Shown piece after piece: positions 33,980-42,009 of a stretch of 60,210 nt of DNA (position 1 is its first letter; the number at the start of each line of letters is the position of its first letter). The notes beneath the pieces are model-generated. The model was not told the origin of the DNA and ran no database searches. It saw only the letters and a list, made by a program, of their open reading frames with translations. Position numbers and translations under genes: made by a program. Origin of the DNA: Actinomycetes bacterium (GTDB taxonomy: Bacteria > Actinomycetota > Acidimicrobiia > Acidimicrobiales > RAAP-2); NCBI GenBank assembly GCA_021781335.1, contig JAJXXA010000045.1, forward strand, positions 1-60,210, read 5' to 3'.

Positions 33980-35365
33980 ATGAGTTTCCCCAGTGCTTCC
34001 TATTCAGTCACGATGCGCGTCCTGCTCGAGAGTGCCGCTGAAATCGCCAAGATCTCGAGTGCGGTGAGTGACGCCGGTGGCCTCGTCACCGCACTTGACG
34101 TGGTGGAACCCATCGATGGCCGCATGGTCGTGGACCTGACGTGCAACGCCAGCGATGAGGAGCACGCGGAGAAGTTGCGCGCGTCAGTCGAGTCGGTCGA
34201 CGGCGCACGGGTGCACGCGGTGAGCGATCGAACGTTCCTCTTGCACTTGGGTGGCACCATTGCGATCCAGCCAAAAGTCGCGCTCAAGACGCGCGACGAC
34301 CTTTCGATGGCGTACACGCCGGGCGTGGCGCGCATCTCGAGTGCAATCGCGAACGACAAGTCGCTGGCTCGAAAGTTGACCATCAAGCGCAACACGGTGG
34401 CCGTGGTGACAGACGGTTCGGCGGTGCTCGGCCTGGGAAATATCGGACCCGAAGCAGCATTGCCTGTCATGGAAGGCAAAGCGCTCCTGTTCAAGCGTTT
34501 TGCCGATATTGACGCGTGGCCCGTTTGCCTCGACACCCAAGACGTCGATGAGATTGTTCGCATCGTCCAATGCATTGCGCCGGTCTACGGAGGTATCAAT
34601 CTCGAAGACATCGCCGCACCGCGCTGCTTTGAGATCGAGGCGCGCCTGCGCGAACTGCTGGATATCCCGGTCTTTCACGACGACCAGCACGGCACCGCCA
34701 CCGTTGTCTACGCCGCGCTTTTGAATGCGCTACGTGTCGTTGGTAAGCAGATGAAGGACATCAAAGTCGTCATCCTGGGCGTGGGTGCGGCGGGTGTCGC
34801 CATCGCGAAGCTGTTGCTCGCAGAGGGCGTGGGCGACATCATCGGCATCAACCGTCACGGAATCCTCAATAGTGACGACGATCGTCTTGACGCGGACCGC
34901 AAGTGGCTGGCCGCCAACACCAACAAGGGTCGGATGACCGGTTCGTTCGCCGACGCGATGGTCGGCGCGGACGTGTTTATTGGCGTATCGGGCTCGAATC
35001 TGGTCGGCGAGGAACACCTCAAGGTGATGGCCAAGGATTCGATCGTCTTCGCGCTGGCCAACCCTGATCCCGAGGTCGACCCGCAACTGGCGCGGCGTTA
35101 CGCGGCGATCGTTGCGACCGGTCGCAGCGATGAGCCGAATCAGATCAACAACGTCCTCGCATTTCCGGGGATCTTCAGAGGGCTCTTGGATGCGGGCGCC
35201 TCACATATCAGTGAAGCGATCGAAATCGCCGCGGGCCGAGCCATCGCCGATATCGTAAAGCCGACTGAACTGTCAGCGGAGTACATCGTGCCCACGGTGT
35301 TCAACCCCAACGTGGTCAAGGCCGTCGCTGCAGCGGTCGAACAGGTTGCGCGCGCCGGCGCATAA
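33980..35365 (+). CDS. NAD-dependent malic enzyme with N-terminal ACT domain
   Basis: Oxidative decarboxylation of malate to pyruvate. About 461 residues. Residues 1-85 resemble an ACT domain (SVTMRVLLESAAEIAKISSAVSDAGG), suggesting allosteric control by an amino acid. The catalytic part has KTRDDLSMAYTPGVARI, VTDGSAVLGLGNIGPEA, VFHDDQHGTATV with metal ligands, and VVILGVGAAGVAIAKLL for NAD(P) binding. It lacks a C-terminal phosphotransacetylase domain. AGAGGAG lies about 12 nt before ATG 33980. Monocistronic by appearance; the gap to the next gene contains a candidate MarR operator. Confidence 0.93.
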   Translation: MSFPSASYSVTMRVLLESAAEIAKISSAVSDAGGLVTALDVVEPIDGRMVVDLTCNASDEEHAEKLRASVESVDGARVHAVSDRTFLLHLGGTIAIQPKVALKTRDDLSMAYTPGVARISSAIANDKSLARKLTIKRNTVAVVTDGSAVLGLGNIGPEAALPVMEGKALLFKRFADIDAWPVCLDTQDVDEIVRIVQCIAPVYGGINLEDIAAPRCFEIEARLRELLDIPVFHDDQHGTATVVYAALLNALRVVGKQMKDIKVVILGVGAAGVAIAKLLLAEGVGDIIGINRHGILNSDDDRLDADRKWLAANTNKGRMTGSFADAMVGADVFIGVSGSNLVGEEHLKVMAKDSIVFALANPDPEVDPQLARRYAAIVATGRSDEPNQINNVLAFPGIFRGLLDAGASHISEAIEIAAGRAIADIVKPTELSAEYIVPTVFNPNVVKAVAAAVEQVARAGA

Positions 35366-35419
35366 TCGCCGCCGATTTCGAAAAGATGACGTAGGAACTT
35401 CAGATGTCTTGGCGTGACA

Positions 35420-35448
35420 ATTAGTTGCTTGCCGATAGGCAAATTAAT
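35420..35448. promoter_or_regulatory. Candidate operator before the second MarR gene
   Basis: TTGCC-GATA-GGCAA forms a perfect 5-bp inverted repeat (35429-35442), embedded in a wider imperfect dyad ATTAGTTGCTTGCC...GGCAAATTAAT. It covers the -35 to spacer of the promoter whose -10 is TAGACT (35450-35455). Position and symmetry suggest autorepression by the MarR protein encoded next. Confidence 0.5.
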
Positions 35449-35461
35449 GTAGACTGGCGTT

Positions 35462-35932
35462 GTGACCGCTCAAGATCCCTCTCCCGCCAACGTTACGAGT
35501 GGTGATCCCGTTGACAGGCTGCGCACCACATTGGCCCGTCTCGGGCGTCAGATTCGAATGAGCCACGTCGATGAGAACCTCTCGCCCACCCAGATCGAAG
35601 TGCTCGCGACCGTCGTTCGATGCGGCCCAGTGCGCCTCGCGACCCTCGCCGCCGATGAGGGGATCAACCCGACGATGTTGTCGCGGATCGTCGCGAAACT
35701 TGAGAGTGCCCAGTTAGTCGAGAGGATGTCAGATCACGAGGATGCGCGCATCATTCACGTTGTCGCCACGGAAGCGGGGCGCGCGCTGCTCCAAGAGGTC
35801 AGGAGCGAGCGCACAAGCGCTCTTCGTTACGGCTACTCGCGCCTGGACAGTGACCAGCGCGCGTCGGTCGATCACGCACTCGACGCGCTCGAAGCGATTG
35901 CCGAAATCTTGAAGAATCGCCGCCACGCATGA
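35462..35932 (+). CDS. MarR family transcriptional regulator
   Basis: 156 residues: LSPTQIEVLATVVRCGPVRLATLAADEGINPTMLSRIVAKLESAQLVERMSD is the winged helix-turn-helix, followed by DHEDARIIHVVATEAG, the wing, and the C-terminal dimer helices. GTG start with TAGACT 6 nt upstream, so probably leaderless. It overlaps the MFS gene by 4 bp (ATGA), forming a repressor-exporter operon likely induced by the exporter's own substrate. Confidence 0.93.
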   Translation: MTAQDPSPANVTSGDPVDRLRTTLARLGRQIRMSHVDENLSPTQIEVLATVVRCGPVRLATLAADEGINPTMLSRIVAKLESAQLVERMSDHEDARIIHVVATEAGRALLQEVRSERTSALRYGYSRLDSDQRASVDHALDALEAIAEILKNRRHA

Positions 35933-37161
35933 ACGTACAGGCCGCCACGCAACGAACGTTCTCCTCGCTCAGCAACCGTAACTACCGAAAGTACTTCTTC
36001 GGTCAGGCGGTGTCACTCGCTGGTACGTGGATGCAGTCAACGGCGCAAGCGTGGCTGGTGTTGGTACTGACGCACTCGCCGACGAATCTTGGTTTCGTGG
36101 TGGCACTGCAGACGCTGCCGGTGTTGCTGCTCGGTCCCTACGGTGGCGTCATCGCCGACCGGCTCAACAAACGACGTCTCATGATCGGCCTCCAGTCGAT
36201 GATGGGTCTTCAGGCGCTGGTGTTATCGGTGTTGACCCTGACGCACGTCATCAATTTCGCCGAAGTCTGTGTTCTCGCGGTGGTGCTCGGGGTCAACAAT
36301 TCCTTCGAGAATCCCGCACGACAATCTTTCGTACTCGAGATGGTGGGTCCAACGGACCTACGAAACGCGGTGGGTCTCAACTCCACACTGCAAAATGCAT
36401 CGCGTGCAGTCGGACCCGCGATTGCGGGCGTCCTGATCGCGACCGTCGGCGAAGGGTGGTGTTTCGCGCTCAACGCGCTGAGCTTCGTCGCCGTCATCGG
36501 GTCACTCGTGGCAATGGACACCGCACAACTGCGACCAAGTGAACCAACCCAACGCAGTCGTGGTCAGGTGCGCGAGGGACTTCGATACGTGAAGGGTGAG
36601 CCCAACCTCTTGGTGCCCCTGCTCATGATGGCGCTCGTGGGGATGCTCGCCTATGAGTTCCAAGTGACGTTGCCGGTTGCCGCCCAGCGCGTGTTCCACG
36701 GTGGCTCGGAGACCTTTGGCGTGATGACGTCCTCGATGGGGATCGGGGCGGTGATCGGTGGACTGGTGACCGCGGCGAGAGGCAAGACCGGTATGCACGC
36801 CATGGTGCGCGCAGCTCTGGTGTTTGGCGTGTGCATCTTGTTCGCGGCATTGTCACCGGTGCTGGCTGTCGAGTTCGTAGCGCTCATCTTGGTCGGATAC
36901 ACGAGCGTCTCGTTCCTTTCTATGGCGAATTCGACACTGCAGCTTCAGACGAATCCGACCATGCGTGGCCGAGTGATGGCCCTATGGGCGGTGGCGTTTC
37001 TTGGCACCACACCCATCGGCGGACCAATCATCGGTTGGATCACCGAACATTCGAGTGCGCGCGTCGGCCTCGAGGTCGGTGCGGCGTCGTGTCTCTTGGC
37101 GGCACTGTTGGGTTTGTGGGCGATTCGTCGCCACCGACAGCGGGGCCTCGTTCTCGCGTGA
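35929..37161 (+). CDS. MFS transporter, DHA3/EntS-like exporter
   Basis: 410 residues, about 12 helices. Start NRNYRKYFFGQAVSLAGTWMQSTAQAWLVLVLT is the common opening of the DHA3 group (macrolide and enterobactin exporters). Motif A appears as GPYGGVIADRLNKRRLMIG. Later FENPARQSFVLEMVGPTDLRNAVGLNSTLQNASRAVGPAIAGVLIA is typical for this group. Cotranscribed with the MarR gene, which overlaps it. Substrate unknown; siderophore, macrolide or other amphipathic compounds are possible. Confidence 0.92.
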   Translation: MNVQAATQRTFSSLSNRNYRKYFFGQAVSLAGTWMQSTAQAWLVLVLTHSPTNLGFVVALQTLPVLLLGPYGGVIADRLNKRRLMIGLQSMMGLQALVLSVLTLTHVINFAEVCVLAVVLGVNNSFENPARQSFVLEMVGPTDLRNAVGLNSTLQNASRAVGPAIAGVLIATVGEGWCFALNALSFVAVIGSLVAMDTAQLRPSEPTQRSRGQVREGLRYVKGEPNLLVPLLMMALVGMLAYEFQVTLPVAAQRVFHGGSETFGVMTSSMGIGAVIGGLVTAARGKTGMHAMVRAALVFGVCILFAALSPVLAVEFVALILVGYTSVSFLSMANSTLQLQTNPTMRGRVMALWAVAFLGTTPIGGPIIGWITEHSSARVGLEVGAASCLLAALLGLWAIRRHRQRGLVLA

Positions 37162-37178
37162 ATTCTCTCGCCCAGGTG

Positions 37179-38075
37179 CTATAGCCCAGAGAGTGTGCGG
37201 ATGCTGCGCGCGAGAGCGGAGTTGTCCTCGTCGCCGTGACCTTCGCCGATAAGGCCGTCTTCGAATGACGCCGCCAGCGAGGTGACGGGCAGGACGGCTC
37301 CCACGTCGCGCGCGAGCGCGAGCGCGATGCCGAGGTCCTTTCGGTGCAGGCGAAGTTTGAAGCCAATCGGATAGTCGTCGTCGATCATTCGACCGCTGCG
37401 ATTCTGAAGTACCCACGATCCCGCCGCGCCACCCGCGAGCGCACCGACTACGCGTTCGGCGTCGAGGCCGGCCTTGAGCGCGAGCGTGACGCCTTCGGCG
37501 ACTGCGAGGTAGGTGCCCGCAAGGATGACTTGATTGACGGCCTTGGTCCATTGACCCGCACCGAGTGGCCCGAGGTGGGTGATGGTGCTGCCCAGCGCGC
37601 CGAGTACTTCTCGCGCGCGTTCGACATCGTCGATTTCGCCACCGACCATGATGGTCAGTGTCGCGAGGCGAGCGCCTTCAGAACCACCCGAGACCGGCGC
37701 GTCAAGCATCGCGATGCCACGCTGGGAGAGGCGACTGGCGAACTCGCGGGCTTTCGTGGGGCTGATGGTGGAGCAGTCAATGAAGAGTGACCCCTCGCGC
37801 ATCCCCTCGGCGAGACCGTCGGGCGCGAAGAGTACTTCTTCAACGTCGGGCGCGTCAGTGACACAGGTGATGACGATGTCGCATGTCGCGCCGAGTTGCG
37901 CTGGTGTCGACGCCTCCGCGGCACCAAGATCAACAAGGTGTGTAGCGCGCCCAGGTGAGCGGTTCCAGACGCTGAGTTCATGACCGGCTCGAATCAGATT
38001 CTCCGCCATGTAGGCACCCATGGTCCCCAATCCGGCGAATCCGATTCGACCCGTTACACGTTGTGCTGCTTCCAT
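37179..38075 (-). CDS. 3-hydroxyisobutyrate dehydrogenase family reductase (possible tartronate semialdehyde reductase)
   Basis: 298 residues of the beta-hydroxyacid dehydrogenase family: IGFAGLGTMGAYMAENLIRAGHELSVWNRSPGRA (NAD(P) fold), FIDCSTISPTKAREFASRL, LDAPVSGGSEGARLATLTIMVGG (substrate loop), GAGQWTKAVNQVILAGTYLAVAEG with the catalytic Lys. A glycerate kinase gene lies 95 bp upstream on the same strand. That pairing favours tartronate semialdehyde reductase (GarR/GlxR), with product glycerate going to the kinase, but 3-hydroxyisobutyrate or related substrates cannot be excluded. No glyoxylate carboligase is nearby. Confidence 0.88.
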   Translation of the reverse strand: MEAAQRVTGRIGFAGLGTMGAYMAENLIRAGHELSVWNRSPGRATHLVDLGAAEASTPAQLGATCDIVITCVTDAPDVEEVLFAPDGLAEGMREGSLFIDCSTISPTKAREFASRLSQRGIAMLDAPVSGGSEGARLATLTIMVGGEIDDVERAREVLGALGSTITHLGPLGAGQWTKAVNQVILAGTYLAVAEGVTLALKAGLDAERVVGALAGGAAGSWVLQNRSGRMIDDDYPIGFKLRLHRKDLGIALALARDVGAVLPVTSLAASFEDGLIGEGHGDEDNSALARSIRTLSGL

Positions 38076-38170
38076 GGAGTCTCCGATCCGCTACTTGGAC
38101 GATGCAGAGGAATGCTACGCCTCGTCGTCGACGCACCCTCGCGTGGCGTCGGGTCGAACGCACGTCGTGG

Positions 38171-39442
38171 CTAGGAGCGCGTGATGGCCACGTAGAGGTC
38201 ACAGAGATTCCAACCGGTGTGGGCCCCCGCCAACAACTGTCGCAGCGCGGCCAAAGCGCGATGACTGTCGTTGTTCGACGAGATCTCGGTCCAATCAATA
38301 CCCATGCTTGCGGCACGCTGGAGTGTCGTGCGGTCGACCCACGCACCAGCCACGCCGGAAAGGAAGTCCCTTCCGTCCGACGCCCGCGCTACAAAAACGG
38401 CCTCGTGATCGAAGTTCGCGAGCTCTTTGGCCATCAGCCACGCGAATTCCTGACAGCGCCCGCCGGACCCTGATCCGCTGACACGCACGGTCACCTCACC
38501 GACTCCAATCATGCAGGTGGGTACGTCGTTATCCAACCCGCGAAGCGCCGACGCCCACTGTTCGCTCACCCGCGTGACATCACCCTGGACGTGACTACCC
38601 ATGTCGAGCACCCGGTAGCCGAGGTGCTGGGCGTGGGCGATCACTCGATCGAGCAAGAGATCCGGGCTCGCAATCACGACGTTGCGGTGCGAAGTCGTGA
38701 TCGGCATACTCAAGATGCGCGAGCGAGTCACGTGCGCGTCACGCATCGCGTCACCGAGTGGTGTGTCGGCGAGGGTGAGTCGTGTGAGTAATGACTCGAG
38801 TTGTGCGGCGCTCGTCTCGTAGCGATACGTAAGACCCGACGCCACCCACCGCGCTCCAGAGACAACGTTGTCCACCATGATCAGGCTTCGCGATGAGGCA
38901 CTCTTCACGTGGCGCAGTATTGCGCCACCGGCAATGTTCGAGGTTGCCGCGCGCGCCATGTTGAGCGTCGTTATGTCCGCACCGCTCGCGAGGGCTGCCG
39001 TCCACAATTCTCGTAGGTCCTCGAGCGTGAGGGGAGGGGAGGGCCAGGCGCAGATGCTCGACGCACCTCCAGAGATGAGAAAGAGAGTGAGATCGGCGCT
39101 GGACGCGTCGTCGAGGAACGCAACGAGCGCACGCCCTGCTCGAACGCTCCCGGGTCCCGGGATCGGGTGCTCGCCCGTGAGCACTTCAGTGCTGACATCG
39201 GCGGCACCCGGGTCTTCGCCGTCGGTGATGATGAGGCGGCGCTGCACGCGATGGCCAAGAATCTCGTTCGCGCATCGCGCCATTTCTATCGAGGCCTTGC
39301 CTACTGATATCAGGTCGATGCGAGAAGATGTGTCGAGATGAGCAGTGAGATGTTCTCGCATCACACTCGAAAGATCGAGTTCGTCGAGCCATCCTCCAGA
39401 GAGAGTGATCGCGTCTGTTACTAGTTTCGAGTTCACGATCAC
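38171..39442 (-). CDS. Glycerate 2-kinase (type 2, GckA/MOFRL family)
   Basis: 423 residues. IDLISVGKASIEMARCANEILG and LFLISGGASSICAWP are glycerate/nucleotide-binding parts of the DUF4147 domain; TCMIGVGEVTVRVSGSGSGGRCQEFAWLMAKEL is the MOFRL domain signature; FVARASDGRDFLSGVAGAWVD is the conserved end motif (usually GTDGxDGPTxAAGA). The latter is unusual: GTDG is replaced by ASDG and DGP by DFLS. The family phosphorylates glycerate to 2-phosphoglycerate. Next gene on the strand is a 3-hydroxyacid reductase, supporting a glyoxylate/glycerate route. GTG start; AAGGTGATC is a possible ribosome site. Confidence 0.85.
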   Translation of the reverse strand: MIVNSKLVTDAITLSGGWLDELDLSSVMREHLTAHLDTSSRIDLISVGKASIEMARCANEILGHRVQRRLIITDGEDPGAADVSTEVLTGEHPIPGPGSVRAGRALVAFLDDASSADLTLFLISGGASSICAWPSPPLTLEDLRELWTAALASGADITTLNMARAATSNIAGGAILRHVKSASSRSLIMVDNVVSGARWVASGLTYRYETSAAQLESLLTRLTLADTPLGDAMRDAHVTRSRILSMPITTSHRNVVIASPDLLLDRVIAHAQHLGYRVLDMGSHVQGDVTRVSEQWASALRGLDNDVPTCMIGVGEVTVRVSGSGSGGRCQEFAWLMAKELANFDHEAVFVARASDGRDFLSGVAGAWVDRTTLQRAASMGIDWTEISSNNDSHRALAALRQLLAGAHTGWNLCDLYVAITRS

Positions 39443-39835
39443 CTTGCGCCGAGATCCGATGTGCCGCCACTCTAGTTTCGGGCCAAGAGAATTCGAGGTC
39501 GAAACACGTGTGGTGTGACGGCGTCGTCATCGTGCTCTCGTACTCGTGGTGTGGTGTCACGCCCCACGACACTTTCGACGCTGGCGTCACCATCTGTTCC
39601 TTGGCGAACAGCGCTCGCGTCGAGTCACGCAACCGCACGCCGTGGCCGAAACATATGCATGTCAAGACAACTTGAGCTCACTTCTGCATTTACATACGCG
39701 GTCTGGCGAAATCTGCACTCTAAAGGGCGGGTGAGAGAACCCGATTCAAGGCACTCTTCAAGCTATAAACCCCTTCATCAGGTATTTCAAGGAATTGTCG
39801 CCTGATCAAGCGTTCTAGAAATGTGACGATTTGGC
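39443..39835. other. Intergenic region upstream of the LacI promoter
   Basis: About 390 bp with no convincing gene: the ORFs in it (39515-39805 and 39546-39734) are rich in Ser/Arg/His without motif. It contains one moderate dyad, ATCAGG (39777-39782) and CCTGAT (39801-39806), upstream of the LacI promoter, which could be a second operator or an activator site. The minus-strand glycerate kinase promoter should also be at its left end, though I cannot point to clear boxes. Confidence 0.4.
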
Positions 39836-39864
39836 TTGACAGGGGTGAACACCATGTGTACTTT
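39836..39864 (+). promoter_or_regulatory. Sigma-70-type promoter of the beta-glucoside operon
   Basis: TTGACA (39836-39841), 17 nt, then TACTTT (39859-39864). The -35 is a perfect consensus match and the spacing ideal. It is the best promoter in the window and drives lacI and presumably the whole downstream operon. A LacI-type operator begins at the last base of the -10. Confidence 0.75.
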
Positions 39865-39877
39865 GTAAGCGGTTACA
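39864..39877. promoter_or_regulatory. LacI-family operator overlapping the promoter
   Basis: TGTAAGCGGTTACA has perfect 5-bp arms TGTAA/TTACA around GCGG, with the central CG step characteristic of LacI-family operators. It starts at the -10 end and covers the transcription start, so the LacI protein encoded next would block its own operon when no inducer is present. Confidence 0.75.
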
Positions 39878-39919
39878 TCGCGCACATCTGCGAGTTGTCT
39901 ATTTTCCCGGGGGGGCTAC

Positions 39920-41032
39920 GTGGTTGATTCACCGCCGACGATCTACGACGTCGCCAAGCGTGCGGGCGTTTCGATCGCGACGGCTAGTCGTGCGCTCAAC
40001 TCACTCGCGTCGGTGCGCCCCTCGACGCGGGCCAAGGTCCTTGCCGCGATGGACGAACTCGAATTCGTCCCGAACATGGTCGCGCGAGGGTTGTCCAGTG
40101 GCAAGCACTGGATCTTGGGACTGGTCTACATGCGCTCGGTCGACGACGGCAACGTACTCGGCGTCGAAGAGGCGAGCCTTCTCTATACCGATATCGTCAT
40201 CCGAGGTGCGGAGTCTCGCGCCGCGGAGCTCGGCTACTCGCTCTTGTTGAGTAGCGCCGACGAGAATCATCCTTCCGGCATGTCGTCGTTGCTTCGACTT
40301 ACTGGCAGTGTCGACGGACTCATTCTCTTGGACCGCGTCATCGGTGAGCAGGACGTGGCCTTCATTGCACGTCGGATTCCGGTGGTGCTCCTCGCCGGAA
40401 AGGGCGATTCGGAATCGGCCATCACGATTCGCGTCGACAATGAGCAGGCCATGCGAAGTCTCGCCGAGCACCTCGTCAGTGTGCACGGGTATCAACGAAT
40501 CGGCTTCGTGGCGGGAGCGAGCGAGAGCCCCGACAGCGACGCGCGCGTGCACGCGCTACGCGATGCGTTGCGTCAACGCGGAGCGACGCTTAACGAAAAC
40601 GACATTCTGGACGCGGACTGGACCTCGGCCGGCGGAGAGTCGGCCATGAGAGAGCGTCTCGCGCGCGGGGGCCCACTTCCCGAGGCCTTCGTCTGCGCCA
40701 ATGACCAGATGGCGATCGGCGTCGTGTACGCGCTCAATGCCGGGGGGTTCAAAGTACCCGATGATGTCGCCGTCACGGGTTTTGACGACATTGCGTTGAC
40801 GAGGTACTTCAGTCCTCCTCTTACGACCATCCGTCAGTCGGGAGCGATGTTGGGCGAAGTGGCGGTCGACGCACTCGTAGCGACCTTCAACGGCACCGAG
40901 GACATCGCGCGAACGATCGTTTTGCCCACGGAGCTGGTCGTGCGAGCGAGTTGCGGCTGCACTACGGACACCGCCTCGCCGGGTGACGCTCGTGGCGGCT
41001 CGACGATGGTGATCGAGGGGGAACGAACGTGA
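39920..41032 (+). CDS. LacI family transcriptional regulator of the beta-glucoside operon
   Basis: 370 residues. The N-terminal helix-turn-helix and hinge are PTIYDVAKRAGVSIATASRALN and RPSTRAKVLAAMDELEFVPNMVARGLSSGK; then a periplasmic-binding-protein-like sensor domain with DGLILLD, GYQRIGFVAGA, AFVCANDQMAIGVVYALNAGGFKVPDDVAVTGFDDIALTRYFSPPLTTI. The GTG start follows a G-rich stretch. It overlaps the permease gene by 4 bp, so regulator and importer are made from one message and it is autoregulated by the adjacent operator. Likely inducer: cellobiose or another beta-glucoside, inferred from the GH1 gene. Confidence 0.94.
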   Translation: MVDSPPTIYDVAKRAGVSIATASRALNSLASVRPSTRAKVLAAMDELEFVPNMVARGLSSGKHWILGLVYMRSVDDGNVLGVEEASLLYTDIVIRGAESRAAELGYSLLLSSADENHPSGMSSLLRLTGSVDGLILLDRVIGEQDVAFIARRIPVVLLAGKGDSESAITIRVDNEQAMRSLAEHLVSVHGYQRIGFVAGASESPDSDARVHALRDALRQRGATLNENDILDADWTSAGGESAMRERLARGGPLPEAFVCANDQMAIGVVYALNAGGFKVPDDVAVTGFDDIALTRYFSPPLTTIRQSGAMLGEVAVDALVATFNGTEDIARTIVLPTELVVRASCGCTTDTASPGDARGGSTMVIEGERT

Positions 41033-42009
41033 GAATGCTCCTTCGCAGACTCTCGCTCTATCTCGTGACGGCGTGGGTGGCCATCACGGCGAACTTCATC
41101 CTGCCGCGACTCATGCCAGGAAATCCGGTCGAGACGCTGATCGGCCAACTTCAAGGAAGAGTGACGCCCCAGCAAGTGCGAGCGATCCAGCTCGCGTTCG
41201 GAATGGGCTTGAAGCAGAACCTCGTGCAGCAATATTTCGGGTACTTGGGCCAGCTGATGCACGGAAATCTCGGCGTCTCGATCACCCTTTCTGCGCCGGT
41301 GAGCTCAATACTTCGCTCCGCGGTCCCTTGGACCGTTGGACTCATTGGTGTGTCGACGATCCTCAGCTTCCTCGTGGGCACGCTCGCGGGCACGATGCTC
41401 GGCTGGACGCGCGGGTCGCGTTTCGATTCACTCATTCCCCTCACCACCTTCTTTCAGGCCGTGCCATATTTCTTTCTGGGCACGGTGGTGCTGCTGATCT
41501 TTGGAAGCAATCTGCACTGGTTCCCCGTACTCGGTGCGTACAGTTCGAACCTGAACCCGGGCTGGAGCTGGGCATTCGTCTTCAGCCTGATCCGATACGG
41601 CGAGTTGCCCGTGATCACCATTGTCTTGAGTTCGGTCGCTGGCTGGATGCTCGGAATGCGCAACATGATGATCACGATGGTTGCCGAGGACTTTGTCTTG
41701 ATGGCGGTGGCCAAAGGTCTTCCACGACGAAAGGTGATCATGCATGCCGCGCGCAATGCGGTCCTGCCGAGCGTGGCCAACTTGTCGCTCGCCATTGGCC
41801 TGGTCGTCTCGGGAGCCCTACTCGTCGAACTGGTGTTCAACTATCCCGGCGTCGGCAACCTGTTGCTCCAGGCGGTGTTGAACGAGGACTATCCGCTCAT
41901 ACAGGGGATCTTCCTCGTCATCACGATGACCGTGCTCGCCGCGAACCTTCTCGCTGACGTGATGTACTTCATCCTCGATCCGCGCACTAGAACCGAGGCG
42001 GCGATATGA
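41029..42009 (+). CDS. Opp/Dpp-type ABC transporter permease (DppB-like)
   Basis: 326 residues with six membrane helices. N-terminal LSLYLVTAWVAITANFILPRLMPGNPVETLI is the opening typical for DppB/OppB, and the EAA loop is AVAKGLPRRKVIMHAARNAVLPSVANLSLAIG. NYPGVGNLLLQAVLNEDYPLIQGIFL ends the domain. GTGA overlap with lacI and ATGA overlap with the next permease. In this context the imported solute is probably a beta-linked oligosaccharide; Opp/Dpp-family importers for sugars are known, for example in Thermotoga. Confidence 0.94.
   Translation: MRMLLRRLSLYLVTAWVAITANFILPRLMPGNPVETLIGQLQGRVTPQQVRAIQLAFGMGLKQNLVQQYFGYLGQLMHGNLGVSITLSAPVSSILRSAVPWTVGLIGVSTILSFLVGTLAGTMLGWTRGSRFDSLIPLTTFFQAVPYFFLGTVVLLIFGSNLHWFPVLGAYSSNLNPGWSWAFVFSLIRYGELPVITIVLSSVAGWMLGMRNMMITMVAEDFVLMAVAKGLPRRKVIMHAARNAVLPSVANLSLAIGLVVSGALLVELVFNYPGVGNLLLQAVLNEDYPLIQGIFLVITMTVLAANLLADVMYFILDPRTRTEAAI

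Noticed and set aside
39515-39805. 96-residue ORF upstream of lacI
   Set aside because: Ser/Thr/Arg-rich, no ribosome site or family character; GC third-position bias is weak, fitting intergenic DNA.
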